Shown: positions 33,203 through 44,197 of the stretch, one piece after another
How positions within the stretch are numbered: position 1 is the first letter of the stretch
Layout: every line of letters begins with the position of its first letter
Assembly (NCBI GenBank): GCA_030603665.1
Contig: JAUVXJ010000010.1
Location: 62,001-126,000 of the forward strand
DNA from: Chloroflexota bacterium
GTDB taxonomy: Bacteria; Chloroflexota; Anaerolineae; UBA7937; B3-Chlor
Reading direction: 5' to 3'
DNA length: 64,000 nt
Program-made: the position numbers and the translations under genes
Notes under the pieces: generated by a model
The model's database searches: none
What the model saw: only the letters and a program-made list of their open reading frames with translations
Told to the model about the DNA's origin: nothing

Positions 33203-33302
33203 CTGTGAATCCCCCTCTTGAACGCTCCCGGTCTGACGAGGTACTTGAGGCCGCTTCAGGCTCTTCTTGGCGTGGATCCTCCACGCGGCAACTCTTGGCC
33301 AT

Positions 33303-33407
33303 TCAAGTCGAAACCCCTAGGCGGGGCAGCACAAAGCGCATCACGGCGTACCACAGCACGAAGAAACCGACAAGTGGAAGAAGTTGTGTGATTGAATCTG
33401 CTGACAT
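33303..33407 (-). CDS. 34-residue single-helix membrane peptide
   Basis: The ATG at 33407 gives MSADSITQLLPLVGFFVLWY and ends AVMRFVLPRLGVST. AGGGAGAT lies 6 nt before the ATG. It has one hydrophobic helix (about 8-24) and a basic C-terminal part. It starts about 100 bp upstream of the AIM24-family gene on the same strand, so the two may be cotranscribed. No family known to me. A chance frame remains possible. Confidence 0.45.
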   Translation of the reverse strand: MSADSITQLLPLVGFFVLWYAVMRFVLPRLGVST

Positions 33408-33541
33408 AGCGTATCTCCCTATCCTCCTATTATACCGGAGGGGAGACCTCACTTTCAAATGCCCTTAGGCACCGCAGTCATCCTGTCGCGGCGAGACGGC
33501 GATTGGCCAGAGGGTTGAAGGGTCATCTGGAGAAAGCAAAG

Positions 33542-33560
33542 CCCCCCCTTGGGAGGGGGG
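33542..33560 (-). terminator. GC-rich terminator of the acyl-CoA synthetase gene
   Basis: CCCCCC (33543-33548) and GGGGGG (33555-33560) form a short strong stem, followed on the minus strand by GGCTTTGCTTTC. Confidence 0.6.
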
Positions 33561-33604
33561 CCGATCATGGCGACTCTGGGGCAGACGCTGCGCCAAGGGG
33601 CGGA

Positions 33605-35554
<1,950 letters not shown>

Positions 35555-35670
35555 CGTGCCTCCATAACCTGTGTCGGTGAGAAGGGCGTTCTCGATCTCA
35601 CTCCGGTCAGAGATGCCGTGGGCAGGTTCCTCAACCCCGTCTGGCCGATGGCAACGCCGGCGCGGGACGG

Positions 35671-36018
35671 CTAGAACTCTAGCTGATCTCCAACGTGTAC
35701 CCTTTCCAACACGTGGGGGTGGCATTCGAGGTAGTATCGAGCGGGCACACTGGGAGCGTAGTAGGGATAGAAGGGCTTGGCCAGGGCCCTGTCCACCACG
35801 TGCCTGCTGGCGTCCAACCAGATGACGGCCAACGGGAAGAAGACGAAGAGCATGTGGATGGTGGTCAGGCTGCGGCTCTCACGGCCCTGGTCGAAGATGT
35901 AGGCCTCATCTTCTCTTAGAGGAGGGCGGAACATCAGCCCCAGCCCTCTGGTCAAGAACGTGGTGCACCAGGTGATCCTGGTGGCGATTACATCCCCGGT
36001 TGTGGCGTTCTTGATCAT
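35671..36018 (-). CDS. DUF192 family protein
   Basis: The family pattern begins at the ATG at 36018: MIKNATTGDVIATRITWCTT, then FLTRGLGLMFRPPLREDEAY and TTIHMLFVFFPLAVIWLD, ending near YYLECHPHVLERVHVGDQLE. DUF192 proteins are small beta-rich domains of unknown function in bacteria and archaea. The frame extends upstream to 36135 with another ATG at 36060, but the alignment favours the shorter form of 115 residues. No signal peptide is present in this form. It is 116 bp upstream of the acyl-CoA ligase gene on the same strand. Confidence 0.75.
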   Translation of the reverse strand: MIKNATTGDVIATRITWCTTFLTRGLGLMFRPPLREDEAYIFDQGRESRSLTTIHMLFVFFPLAVIWLDASRHVVDRALAKPFYPYYAPSVPARYYLECHPHVLERVHVGDQLEF

Positions 36019-36370
36019 GGCCAGCGCCCGGCAGCCATTATAACAACTGGTTCGCTCCATCGCAAAAGGTCGGCCCTCCCAACCTTGCTGGGCGGCATGT
36101 GGGCTGTTTGCCCAGACCCCTGGCCGGGAAATCATTCAGCACCGGCCCCAGGGCACCGAGGTCACAAATCGCCAAGGATCTCCCTCGACCCAAGGTATGG
36201 CGTAATCGTCCCAGCTAAGGTATACTCCAGCCGACTCGGGGCCGGTAGCCTACCGGAGCGTGGCGCCGTGTGCTCAGCTTGGCGATGCTGAAACTGGCCA
36301 AGAGCCCCGACTCTCTTCTGAGTATCTGGAGTCTCCGCCGTCCAGCCAGTGAAAGAAAGGAGCAGTCACA
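36019..36370. other. Intergenic region upstream of the carbamoyltransferase operon
   Basis: No gene seen. GGTATACTCC offers a TATACT -10 at about 36221-36226 with only a weak -35 (TGGCGT, 17 bp before). This would give a leader of about 140 nt to the operon on the plus strand. Confidence 0.35.
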
Positions 36371-37324
36371 ATGAGAAGCTTCCTTGGGCGCGATATCCTG
36401 TCGCTGAAGCATTTCGAACGGCATGAGTACATGCGCATCTTCCAGGTTGCGGAGGAACTGGAGCCGCACGCCCGTGATCGGCGCAACGGAGATCTTCTGG
36501 CCCACAAGACGTTGGTGACCGCTTTCTATCAGCCCAGCACCCGGACCCGCCTCAGCACTGAAGCGGCCATGCACCGGCTGGGCGGCCACGTGGTGGGTTT
36601 CGCCGATCCCCGCATGACCCGCGCTGGCGACTTCTATCAGGAGTCTATCAAAGACACAGTCCTCATGCTCGAGTACTATGGGGACGTGATCGCCATGCGC
36701 CATTTCCAGCAGGGCGCACCCCACGAGGCCGCCGAATGGGCCAGCGTACCGGTGATCAACTGTGGGGACGGCTGGGGCGAGCACCCCACCCAGGTGTTAA
36801 CCGACCTGTTCACCATCTGGCGCGAGAGGTATACCCTGGACGGGCTGCATTTCCTGCTGGTGGGCGATATGCGGATGCGCACCATGCATTCCATCGGCTA
36901 CGCCATGTCCAGGTTCGGCATCTCGGCCTCCTTTGTCGCCCCGCCAGAGATGTCCCTCACCGAGGAGTTCAAGCAGGAGCTGCGCGACCTCAATCTGCGC
37001 TTCGATGAGCCGGAGACGGCGGAGGAGGTCCTCGCCGATGCCGACGTGATCTACATGGAGCCCGTGGTTCAGGCCGACTACACGCGATCCCGCGTGGAGG
37101 ACGGGGAGGAGAAGGGTCTGACTCCGCCCGCCTATCGGGTGACAAGGGAGATGCTGCGCGACAAGGCCAAGACAGATGCCATCGTGCTGCACTCCTTGCC
37201 GCGTATGGATGAGCTGCCCACCGACGTGGATGACACGCGCCATGCCCGATACTGGTACGAGGCCTACAACGGAGTGGTGGTGCGCATGGCTCTCTTGGCG
37301 CTGGTCCTGGGGGCGGTGGAATAA
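36371..37324 (+). CDS. Divergent aspartate-carbamoyltransferase-like enzyme
   Basis: The 317-residue product has the carbamoyl-phosphate motif QPSTRTRLSTEAAMHRLGGH, the block DVIAMRHFQQGAPHEAAEWA with VPVINCGDGWGEHPTQVLTD, and LHSLPRMDELPTDVD in place of HPLPR. These place it with PyrB. Yet the loop that in ATCase reads SSxxKGES is MTRAGDFYQES, so the substrate lysine of PyrB is missing, and DADVIYMEPVVQADY replaces the usual xYxTRxQxER. It may carbamoylate something other than aspartate. GAAAGGAGCAGTCACA precedes the ATG. It leads a four-gene operon, 13 bp before a second carbamoyltransferase. Confidence 0.8.
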   Translation: MRSFLGRDILSLKHFERHEYMRIFQVAEELEPHARDRRNGDLLAHKTLVTAFYQPSTRTRLSTEAAMHRLGGHVVGFADPRMTRAGDFYQESIKDTVLMLEYYGDVIAMRHFQQGAPHEAAEWASVPVINCGDGWGEHPTQVLTDLFTIWRERYTLDGLHFLLVGDMRMRTMHSIGYAMSRFGISASFVAPPEMSLTEEFKQELRDLNLRFDEPETAEEVLADADVIYMEPVVQADYTRSRVEDGEEKGLTPPAYRVTREMLRDKAKTDAIVLHSLPRMDELPTDVDDTRHARYWYEAYNGVVVRMALLALVLGAVE

Positions 37325-37337
37325 GGGGAGGTGAACG

Positions 37338-38315
37338 ATGCAGACCGACCTGCGTGGTCGTGACATGATCACCACGCAAGAGTGGGCCAAGGACGAGATC
37401 GAGACGGTCCTCGACGTCGCCTTTGAGCTGAAAAGAGAGAGGGCCACAGGCCAGGCCCACCCGCTGTTGCGAGACAAGGTGCTGGCCATGCTGTTCTTCT
37501 TTTCCAGCACTCGCACCCGAGCCTCCTTCGAGGCGGGGATGGCACAACTGGGGGGCCACGCGGCCTTCATCGAGTCGGAGACCACGCAGATCGCCCACGG
37601 GGACACCCCTAAGGAGATCGGCGATATCCTGGGTCGCTACTTCGACGGCATGGCCATCCGCCAGTGCGACTGGGAAGTGGGCAACCAGTACATCCGGGAC
37701 GTGGCCCGGGCCAGCCGGGTGCCCGTCCTCAACATGCAGTGCGAGGTCTACCATCCCTTCCAGGCGCTGGCCGACCTGATGACCATCATGGAGAAGAAGG
37801 GCGAACCTCGAGGAAAGACCATCGCCGTCTCCTGGGCCTGCGCTGCCAGCTACCAGAAACCCCTCAGCGTTCCTCAATCCCTGATCTTGCTCCTCACTCG
37901 CTTCGGAATGAATGTGCGACTGGTGCATCCCCCTGAGTATCGACTGATGGGTGAGGTCCTGGACCGGGCTCAGGAGAACGCGCGTGCCCACGGCGGGACG
38001 CTGGAGATCTTGGACGACATGGACTCCGGTTTCCAGGATGCGGACATCGTCTATCCCAAGAGTTGGGGCTCCTGGCTCACCACCGAGAACGTCGATGAGT
38101 CAGCAGCTATTGGACGCAAGTATGATGATTGGATCTGCGACGAAAGGCGCATGGCGCTGGCCCGGGAGGACGCCGTCTATATGCACTGCCTGCCTGCGGA
38201 CCGGGGCATCGAGGTAACCGACGCAGTGATCGACGGCCCTCAGTCAGTCGCTTACGACGAAGCGGAGAACCGCATGCACGTTCAGAAGGCGGTGATGGCG
38301 CTGACCATGCGGTAG
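37338..38315 (+). CDS. YgeW-like (ornithine-carbamoyltransferase superfamily) enzyme
   Basis: The 325-residue product shows FFSSTRTRASFEAGMAQLGG, THGE-equivalent AHGDTPKEIGD, the site motif YHPFQALADLMTIM (HPCQ in ornithine enzymes), YPKSWGSW in place of the ornithine SMG loop, and the closing block MHCLPADRGIEVTDAVIDGP...AENRMHVQKA. The missing Cys and the KSWG loop exclude a normal ornithine carbamoyltransferase and resemble the knotted AOTC/YgeW group, where YgeW substrates are unknown. GGGGAGGTGAACG precedes the ATG. It lies second in the operon. Confidence 0.8.
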   Translation: MQTDLRGRDMITTQEWAKDEIETVLDVAFELKRERATGQAHPLLRDKVLAMLFFFSSTRTRASFEAGMAQLGGHAAFIESETTQIAHGDTPKEIGDILGRYFDGMAIRQCDWEVGNQYIRDVARASRVPVLNMQCEVYHPFQALADLMTIMEKKGEPRGKTIAVSWACAASYQKPLSVPQSLILLLTRFGMNVRLVHPPEYRLMGEVLDRAQENARAHGGTLEILDDMDSGFQDADIVYPKSWGSWLTTENVDESAAIGRKYDDWICDERRMALAREDAVYMHCLPADRGIEVTDAVIDGPQSVAYDEAENRMHVQKAVMALTMR

Positions 38316-38355
38316 GGTCAGGTTTTGCCGGCGACACCGACTGTCCAGCACAACA

Positions 38356-39585
38356 ATGAGACACATCCTCAGCCTCAAGTGCGTCCTCTGCGGCGCCGAA
38401 TACACCCCCGACGAGGTGCTCTACGTCTGCCCCAAACATGGCGACGAGGGTATCCTCGATGTTCTCTACGACTACGACCTCATCGGTCAAACACTCAGCA
38501 AGGAATCATTGGCGGCCAACCACGACTACTCCATCTGGCGGTATGCCCCCTTGCTTCCCGTTGCCGAAGACAGCCCTCGACCTCCTCTCCAGGTGGGCTG
38601 GACGCCGCTGTACCATGCTCGTCGCCTGGGGGAGAGCCTGGGTCTTCCCAACCTCTGCCTCAAGGATGACGGCCGCAACCCCACCGCCTCCTTCAAGGAT
38701 CGGGCCAGCGCAGTGGGGGTGGTCAAGGCCCTGGAGTTGGGGTATGAGACCGTCACCTGCGCCTCCACGGGGAATGCAGCGTCGTCCCTGGCGGGACTGG
38801 CCGCCAGCGTGGGGCTGAAGAGCGTGATCTTCGTACCCCAGCGAGCGCCTCAAGCGAAGGTAGCTCAACTTCTCATCTTCGGCGCTCGCGTGATCATGAT
38901 CAAGGGTACCTACGACCAGGCCTTCGATCTGTGCCTGGAGGCGGCGAGAGAGTACCCTTGGTACAGCCGGAACACGGCCTACAACCCGTATCTGTCGGAG
39001 GGGAAGAAGACCGCGGCCCTGGAGCTGTGCGAGCAGCTGGGGTGGGAGGCTCCGGACAGAATCTTCGTCTCCGTGGGCGACGGCTGTATCATCGGCGGGC
39101 TGTGGAAAGGTCTCAAGGACTTGCTGGCCCTGGGCTTCATCGATCGCATGCCCCAACTTGTGGGTGTGCAGGCCGAGGGATCCGCGCCGCTGGTGCGCGC
39201 CTGGGAGAAGGGCACAGAAGAGATCGTGCCCATGGTTCCGGAAACGCTGGCCGACAGCATCTCCGTCGGTCAGCCCCGTGACCGGGTCAAGGCCCTGCGG
39301 GCTGCCCGGGAGACGGGCGGGAAGTACGTATCTGTGGACGACGAGGAGATCCTGGAAGCAATGAGGCTGCTTGGTCGGGAGGCGGCGGTCTTCGCGGAGC
39401 CTGCGGGGGCCGCTGGGTTCGCCGGCTTGCGAAAGCTGGCATCTTTGGGCCAGATCGATCCTGAGGAGCGCATCGTGGTCCTGGTGACGGGCAACGGCCT
39501 GAAGGATGTGGACAGCGCCATCCGGGCCACGGGCCAGCCTGAACTCATCGAACCAACTATGTCGGCACTACGCCGATTGACGTGA
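38356..39585 (+). CDS. Threonine-synthase-like PLP enzyme
   Basis: The 409-residue product starts with a zinc-ribbon-like element (LKCVLCGAEYTP...YVCPKHG), as in many ThrC proteins. The PLP lysine is in GRNPTASFKDRASAVGVVKA. The phosphate loop is STGNAASSLAGLAASVGLKS and a Gly-rich block is VSVGDGCIIGGLWKGL. Threonine synthase turns O-phosphohomoserine into threonine, but fold-II relatives act on other beta- or gamma-substituted amino acids. In this operon with two carbamoyltransferases a non-threonine role is plausible. It starts 40 bp after the YgeW-like gene without a strong ribosome site. Confidence 0.75.
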   Translation: MRHILSLKCVLCGAEYTPDEVLYVCPKHGDEGILDVLYDYDLIGQTLSKESLAANHDYSIWRYAPLLPVAEDSPRPPLQVGWTPLYHARRLGESLGLPNLCLKDDGRNPTASFKDRASAVGVVKALELGYETVTCASTGNAASSLAGLAASVGLKSVIFVPQRAPQAKVAQLLIFGARVIMIKGTYDQAFDLCLEAAREYPWYSRNTAYNPYLSEGKKTAALELCEQLGWEAPDRIFVSVGDGCIIGGLWKGLKDLLALGFIDRMPQLVGVQAEGSAPLVRAWEKGTEEIVPMVPETLADSISVGQPRDRVKALRAARETGGKYVSVDDEEILEAMRLLGREAAVFAEPAGAAGFAGLRKLASLGQIDPEERIVVLVTGNGLKDVDSAIRATGQPELIEPTMSALRRLT

Positions 39586-39613
39586 GAACTTTGGCCGATA
39601 GAAGGAGCAGACC

Positions 39614-41014
39614 ATGAGCGAGACGAGCAAAGTGGTGGTAGGGCCCACCTTCGAGGAGATGCTGCATCCCTGGAAGATCGATCCTGAGGTCCGCGCTGAA
39701 GCGAAGAGGATGATGGAGGAGGATCCTCTCGACCCCATCAACTTGTACAACATCACCTGGCGCGGCCATGAGAATCGCATCTACCACTACGTGCTGCCAC
39801 CGGAGCTGACCAACGTAGAGGCCCCCATAGTCGTGCTCTACAGCAAGGACTTCCCCACGGGCAGCCACAAAGTCGGAGCCACCTACTCAGTGCTCATCGA
39901 GAAGGAGTTGTACGGCGAGGTGGATCCTGCCGTGCACTCTTTGGTCTGGCCTTCGACCGGGAACTACGGCATCGGCGGGGCCTGGGTCGGTTGCCGCATG
40001 GATTTCGATTCCGTGGTCATTCTACCGGAAGAGATGAGCACCGAGCGGTTCGAACTGGTGCGGAGCTACGGTGCCCGGCTCATCCTCACGCCAGGGTGCG
40101 AGTCCAACGTCAAGGAGATCTACGACAAGACCAAGGAACTGAAGGCCCAGGACCCCGAGCGGGTTCGTATCCTCAACCAGTTCGAGGTCATGGGCAACTA
40201 CCGCTTCCACTACCACGTGACGGGTGGCACCATCGTGGAGATGGCGGAGAAACTTCAGCAGCAGGGCGTTGGGCGAGGCAAGGTTGCGGCCTACGTTTCG
40301 GCCATGGGCTCCGCCGGCACCATCGCCGCGGGCGACCGCTTGAAGCAGGAGTGGCCCGACCACAAAATCGTCGGTCTGGAACCCATCCAGTGTCCCACCT
40401 TGTACTGGAACGGATACGGCGGCCACGATATCCAGGGTATCGGTGACAAGCACGTCACCTGGATTCACAACGTGATGAACATGGATGCCATCATGTGCAT
40501 CGACGATATAGAGAGCAAGAAGGGTTTGCAGCTGCTGACGGATGAAACCGGCTGGAAGACGATGATCGACCGCTATGGGGTGCCGGAGGAGAGCGTACAC
40601 CTCATGGCCGAGACCTTCGGCATCTCTGGGGTGTGTAACATCCTCGGGGCCATCAAGACGGCGAAGTTCTATGGCTTCGGCAAGGACGATGTCGTGGTGA
40701 CCATTCTCACCGATGCCGTAGATCGGTACGGCTCGGTGATGCAGCAGATGACCGAGTCCTACGGCGCCATGGATGAGGTCGAGGCTGCCGTGCGCCTGGT
40801 GAGCGTCTTTCACAATCAGAAGCTGGACTGGATCGAAGAGGGCATGCGCCGCACGCGCAATCAGTGGCACAACCTGAAGTACTATACCTGGGTGGAACAG
40901 CAAGGCAAAACCATCGAGGAGCTCGACGCCCAGCGGCACCAGGACTACTGGGAGGCTCAGCAGTCACGCGTGGCGGAGATCGACCAGCGCATACACGAAG
41001 CGCGAGGCAACTAG
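39614..41014 (+). CDS. PLP-dependent fold-type II enzyme (cysteine-synthase-like superfamily)
   Basis: The 466-residue product has the PLP lysine in SKDFPTGSHKVGATYSVLIE and phosphate-binding WPSTGNYGIGGAWVGCRMDF. A further conserved segment is YVSAMGSAGTIAAGDRLKQE. The long C-terminal part (about 330-466) is rich in charged helices, with DWIEEGMRRTRNQWHNLKYY. It is close to TrpB-like or cysteine-synthase-like beta-family members, but too long and divergent to name. AGAAGGAGCAGACC precedes the ATG. It is the last gene of the operon, 28 bp after the ThrC-like gene. Confidence 0.75.
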   Translation: MSETSKVVVGPTFEEMLHPWKIDPEVRAEAKRMMEEDPLDPINLYNITWRGHENRIYHYVLPPELTNVEAPIVVLYSKDFPTGSHKVGATYSVLIEKELYGEVDPAVHSLVWPSTGNYGIGGAWVGCRMDFDSVVILPEEMSTERFELVRSYGARLILTPGCESNVKEIYDKTKELKAQDPERVRILNQFEVMGNYRFHYHVTGGTIVEMAEKLQQQGVGRGKVAAYVSAMGSAGTIAAGDRLKQEWPDHKIVGLEPIQCPTLYWNGYGGHDIQGIGDKHVTWIHNVMNMDAIMCIDDIESKKGLQLLTDETGWKTMIDRYGVPEESVHLMAETFGISGVCNILGAIKTAKFYGFGKDDVVVTILTDAVDRYGSVMQQMTESYGAMDEVEAAVRLVSVFHNQKLDWIEEGMRRTRNQWHNLKYYTWVEQQGKTIEELDAQRHQDYWEAQQSRVAEIDQRIHEARGN

Positions 41015-41026
41015 GTTCCAGGGCGC

Positions 41027-41503
41027 ATGGTTGGCATGAGTGAAGAGGCGAAGAAGGCAGGGAGTCCAACGCAGGATGAGCGTGTTATGGCGGCGGCAGC
41101 CCACGCCACGATCATCTTCTCGGCCGTGGGCTTGATCGGGCCCCTCATTGTCTGGGGCACGCAGAGGGAGAAGTCACCCTTCTTGGCCTTCCAGGCTTTG
41201 CAGGCCGCAGCGTATCAGTTCCTGCTCCTCCTCGGTGGATTGCTGGCCGGGGCGCTCTACATGTGCAGCTTCCTCAGCATGCCCGTCACAGCACTGCTTT
41301 CCGTTCCCTTCGACGAGGGGGCGGCAATTTGCCTGCCCTTCTTGGGCTTCTCCTGCACCTTCGGCATTCTCTTCCTGCTGATGTTGGCTTGGCTGGCCTA
41401 CGTGGGATACGGGCTCTTCGGCGCAGTGTCGGTGCTCCAGGGGACCGACTTCCGGTACGCGTTCCTCGGACCCCGGCTGGAGAGCTACCTGGAGCAGCCG
41501 TGA
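41027..41503 (+). CDS. DUF4870 family membrane protein, copy 1
   Basis: The product (about 158 residues) has the DUF4870 layout: QDERVMAAAAHATIIFSAVG, GPLIVWGTQREKSPFLAFQA, then two further hydrophobic helices, and the C-terminal YGLFGAVSVLQGTDFRYAFL. An ATG three codons downstream (41036) is an equal choice of start. The protein has three or four membrane helices. Function unknown. A paralogue follows directly, so the pair arose by tandem duplication. Confidence 0.8.
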   Translation: MVGMSEEAKKAGSPTQDERVMAAAAHATIIFSAVGLIGPLIVWGTQREKSPFLAFQALQAAAYQFLLLLGGLLAGALYMCSFLSMPVTALLSVPFDEGAAICLPFLGFSCTFGILFLLMLAWLAYVGYGLFGAVSVLQGTDFRYAFLGPRLESYLEQP

Positions 41504-41513
41504 TGTGCTGCCA

Positions 41514-42071
41514 ATGACCGACATTAGTGAAGCGAGGGAGGTCGACTCGGACGAGACGGCAACGACGGTGCAGGCATCCACACAGGACGAAAAGATCATG
41601 GCCGCTATCGGTCATGCCACTATCATCTGGCCGGTGGTGGGCATCGTCGCGCCCTTGGTGGTGTGGGCGACACAGCGGGAGAAATCCCGGTTTGTGGCTT
41701 TCCAGGCCTTGCAGGCAGCTGTGTACCATATCACCCTGATTATCGCGGGGTTGGTTTGTGGTGTCTGCTTCTTCTGTTACTACGTGGCGATGATCGTGGG
41801 CGGGATAGCCATGCCCTTGCTTCTCGCCATCCCCGGAGCGGGCGCATCGGGCGAGGAGTTGCCACCTGAAGCAGTGATTCCCATCTTGCTCGGCATCCTG
41901 GGCATGATCGTTTTCTACCTGGCCATCTGGGGACTCATGTTACTCGGCCTGGGGGTCTGGGCCGCCTACATCGGCTATGGTTTGTACGGAGCAGTCGCCA
42001 ACCTGCAAGGCAAGGACTTCCGATACCCGATCCTCGGTTCTCGCCTGGAGCGATACCTCCAACAGACCTGA
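41514..42071 (+). CDS. DUF4870 family membrane protein, copy 2
   Basis: The ATG at 41514 (MTDISEAREVDSDETATTVQ) gives 185 residues. QDEKIMAAIGHATIIWPVVG, APLVVWATQREKSRFVAFQA and YGLYGAVANLQGKDFRYPIL repeat the copy-1 blocks. It differs by a longer N-terminus and an insert between helices (ASGEELPPEAV). Function unknown. It starts 10 bp after copy 1. Confidence 0.8.
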   Translation: MTDISEAREVDSDETATTVQASTQDEKIMAAIGHATIIWPVVGIVAPLVVWATQREKSRFVAFQALQAAVYHITLIIAGLVCGVCFFCYYVAMIVGGIAMPLLLAIPGAGASGEELPPEAVIPILLGILGMIVFYLAIWGLMLLGLGVWAAYIGYGLYGAVANLQGKDFRYPILGSRLERYLQQT

Positions 42072-42200
42072 AATCGTCCTCTCCATTCATGGGTTAAGAC
42101 TGAGGCTAGGGTGGCTGCAGAACGGGTCATCGCTAGTGGAACCCCCGCTGCTCAACCAACGTCCTTATACCGGCCAAGACGTTTAGGGAGGTTCGATGAG

Positions 42201-44003
42201 ATGCTTGGAAAGAGGATGGCACTGTTGTTTCTGCTGGCATCTGCTGTGATACTAAGTCCGGTCAGTTGCGCCAGCCCGGGGCCGAGCGATACGCCCGTCC
42301 CCCCAGAGACTCCGGTCGAGGTACTGGCGGCACGCGATGCGGCCCTGGTCTACCTGATCGGACACTACGGTGAGCAGGCTCCCTGGCGGAACATGATCTG
42401 GTTAGAGGAAGAGGTAACCCCGGAAGGCCTGGTCGGTCAGGTGGCCTACCAGTATGCGGGCGGGGATTGGGTGATCACGGTCTCCCATCCGACGGCGGCT
42501 CCCGAAGCGGTGATCTACAGTGTTACGGTGGCCAACCAGACGACTGGGTTTCAGTGGGAGGGGGAGGTGGATGCCACTGGGCGTGTGACGGGAGCGCCCG
42601 AAGGGGTGGTGGCGGCGCGCGATGCGGCCCTGGCCCACCTCAGCGAACTCTACGGCGAAGAGGCGCCTCCGCCGGGGCTGGATTGGGCGGAGGAATTCAT
42701 CCCCCCAGAAGGATGGGCGCCTTCGGGAACCTACCCCTACAGGGCCGGGGACTGGCTGGTCACCGTATGTGATGCGGGGGTTCGGCCCGAAGTGTATCAG
42801 GTGTCTGTGAGCGATGAGACCACGGGGTTCCAGTGGGAGGGAGAGGTAGATGCACAGGGGCATGTGACGGAGACGACCGCTCCTATCGGAGGACAGCCCG
42901 TTGTGGGCTGGTACGGCCATGTGGTCAGCCTGCCGGCCGACGCCCAGTTCGATGATTACCTGGCCCTGGAGCCCGAAGGGGCTGGCGAGATTGGCCTGGA
43001 GGGTGCCGACGCCGAGATCGAGGCCGAAATCGAAGACCTGCGGGACAAGGAAGAACCTGAAAAGTATGCCCACTTCTGGGGCACGCTCACCTGCGACGTA
43101 CTGGACTACGGCGGTTGCCAGCTCGTCGTGACCCGCCTGCGCTCCAGGCGAGCCATCTTCGACCCCGACCCGGTGGAGGGCTGGGAGGGGCAGGTCTTCT
43201 CTGTTCCCGGCCTGGCCCAATTCGATGACTACTTTGTTCTAGACGGTCCCTTCGCCGTTCAATACGGGATTGAGGGGGCCGACAAAGCGCTGATGGCCCA
43301 GCTGGAGGACTTTCGGGACACATCTGCAACCATTCGGATATGGGGGGAGGTTCAGTGCGGCATTCCCGACACGATGGGTTGCTCCATCAGGGTGGAACGT
43401 TGTCAACTCGTATCCGAAGAGTCACCACCTTTGGGCCTTCACTTCGAGTCCCCGGTGGTCGGTTGGTACGGGTACGTCGTAGGCCTTTCGGCCGGTGCGC
43501 AGCACGACGACTACCTCCACCTGCTCCCCGTGGGCGCTGGCGACGTAGGCCTCGTAGGCGCCGATGCCGCCATGGAAGCGGAGATCCCGCACCTCCGCAC
43601 CAGCGGTACTCCCGCTCACTTTTGGGGCGCGATCACTTGTGGGGTGCCCGACTACGACGGGTGCCAGGTCACCGTTAGCGGCATCATCCCCGAGGGCGCG
43701 GGCCCTTACCCGGATCCCGACCCCGTGGAGGGATGGGAAGGGCGCTACTTCTTCGGCGCCGGTCTGGGAGAGTTCGACGACTGCTTCATTCTAGACTTCT
43801 ACGGTCCCTTCGGCGTTCGATACGGCATTCAAGGCGCCGACCACGCCCTGCAAGCCGCGCTGGAGGAGTTGCGGATCATAGACAAGCATGAAGGCCCGAT
43901 ACCTGACATCCGGATATGGGGCGAGATGCAGTGCGGCGTTCCCGACGTGAACGGTTGCCAGATTGTTGTGGACCGTCTGGAAGAGCTATTCAGCCGGCCA
44001 TAG
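42201..44003 (+). CDS. Repeat-built lipoprotein (2 type-A and 4 type-B repeats)
   Basis: The ATG at 42201 (MLGKRMALLFLLASAVILSP) has GGGAGG 9 nt upstream; Cys23 (PVSC) is the likely lipid anchor. Two type-A repeats (about 90 residues each) begin AARDAAL.YL and end TTGFQWEGEVDA.G.VT, resembling PepSY-like units. Four type-B repeats (about 80 residues each) follow with the frame P.(V/E)GW.G..........DD......G...GADA......IE.LR and close with W.(T/E)(L/V/I)(T/Q)C(G/D)(V/I)..GC.(L/I)V. Each B repeat has two conserved Cys. The 600-residue protein should lie at the outer face. Function unknown. Confidence 0.75.
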   Translation: MLGKRMALLFLLASAVILSPVSCASPGPSDTPVPPETPVEVLAARDAALVYLIGHYGEQAPWRNMIWLEEEVTPEGLVGQVAYQYAGGDWVITVSHPTAAPEAVIYSVTVANQTTGFQWEGEVDATGRVTGAPEGVVAARDAALAHLSELYGEEAPPPGLDWAEEFIPPEGWAPSGTYPYRAGDWLVTVCDAGVRPEVYQVSVSDETTGFQWEGEVDAQGHVTETTAPIGGQPVVGWYGHVVSLPADAQFDDYLALEPEGAGEIGLEGADAEIEAEIEDLRDKEEPEKYAHFWGTLTCDVLDYGGCQLVVTRLRSRRAIFDPDPVEGWEGQVFSVPGLAQFDDYFVLDGPFAVQYGIEGADKALMAQLEDFRDTSATIRIWGEVQCGIPDTMGCSIRVERCQLVSEESPPLGLHFESPVVGWYGYVVGLSAGAQHDDYLHLLPVGAGDVGLVGADAAMEAEIPHLRTSGTPAHFWGAITCGVPDYDGCQVTVSGIIPEGAGPYPDPDPVEGWEGRYFFGAGLGEFDDCFILDFYGPFGVRYGIQGADHALQAALEELRIIDKHEGPIPDIRIWGEMQCGVPDVNGCQIVVDRLEELFSRP

Positions 44004-44197
44004 CCAGCGGTACCAACACCGTCGTTGACTGCGCGTTGTCTACGCCAGCTGGTCGGGTACAAGGAGTTCGCCCATAGAGAAGTTGGGCAGAACGGCTCAA
44101 CTCTCCAGATTCAGTGGAACCTCTTTGGCCCGCAGTTCGTCTAGAACACGGTAAAGCCAATTTGAGCAGATCTAAGAACAAGAGGAGGAAAGAGGAA

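Noticed and set aside
36797..39156. Several long minus-strand frames opposite the carbamoyltransferase and ThrC-like genes
   Set aside because: They are antisense to genes with clear catalytic motifs, and lack ribosome sites and recognisable content.
40022..40939. 305-codon minus-strand frame opposite the last PLP gene
   Set aside because: Antisense shadow of a gene with clear PLP motifs; no start signal of its own.
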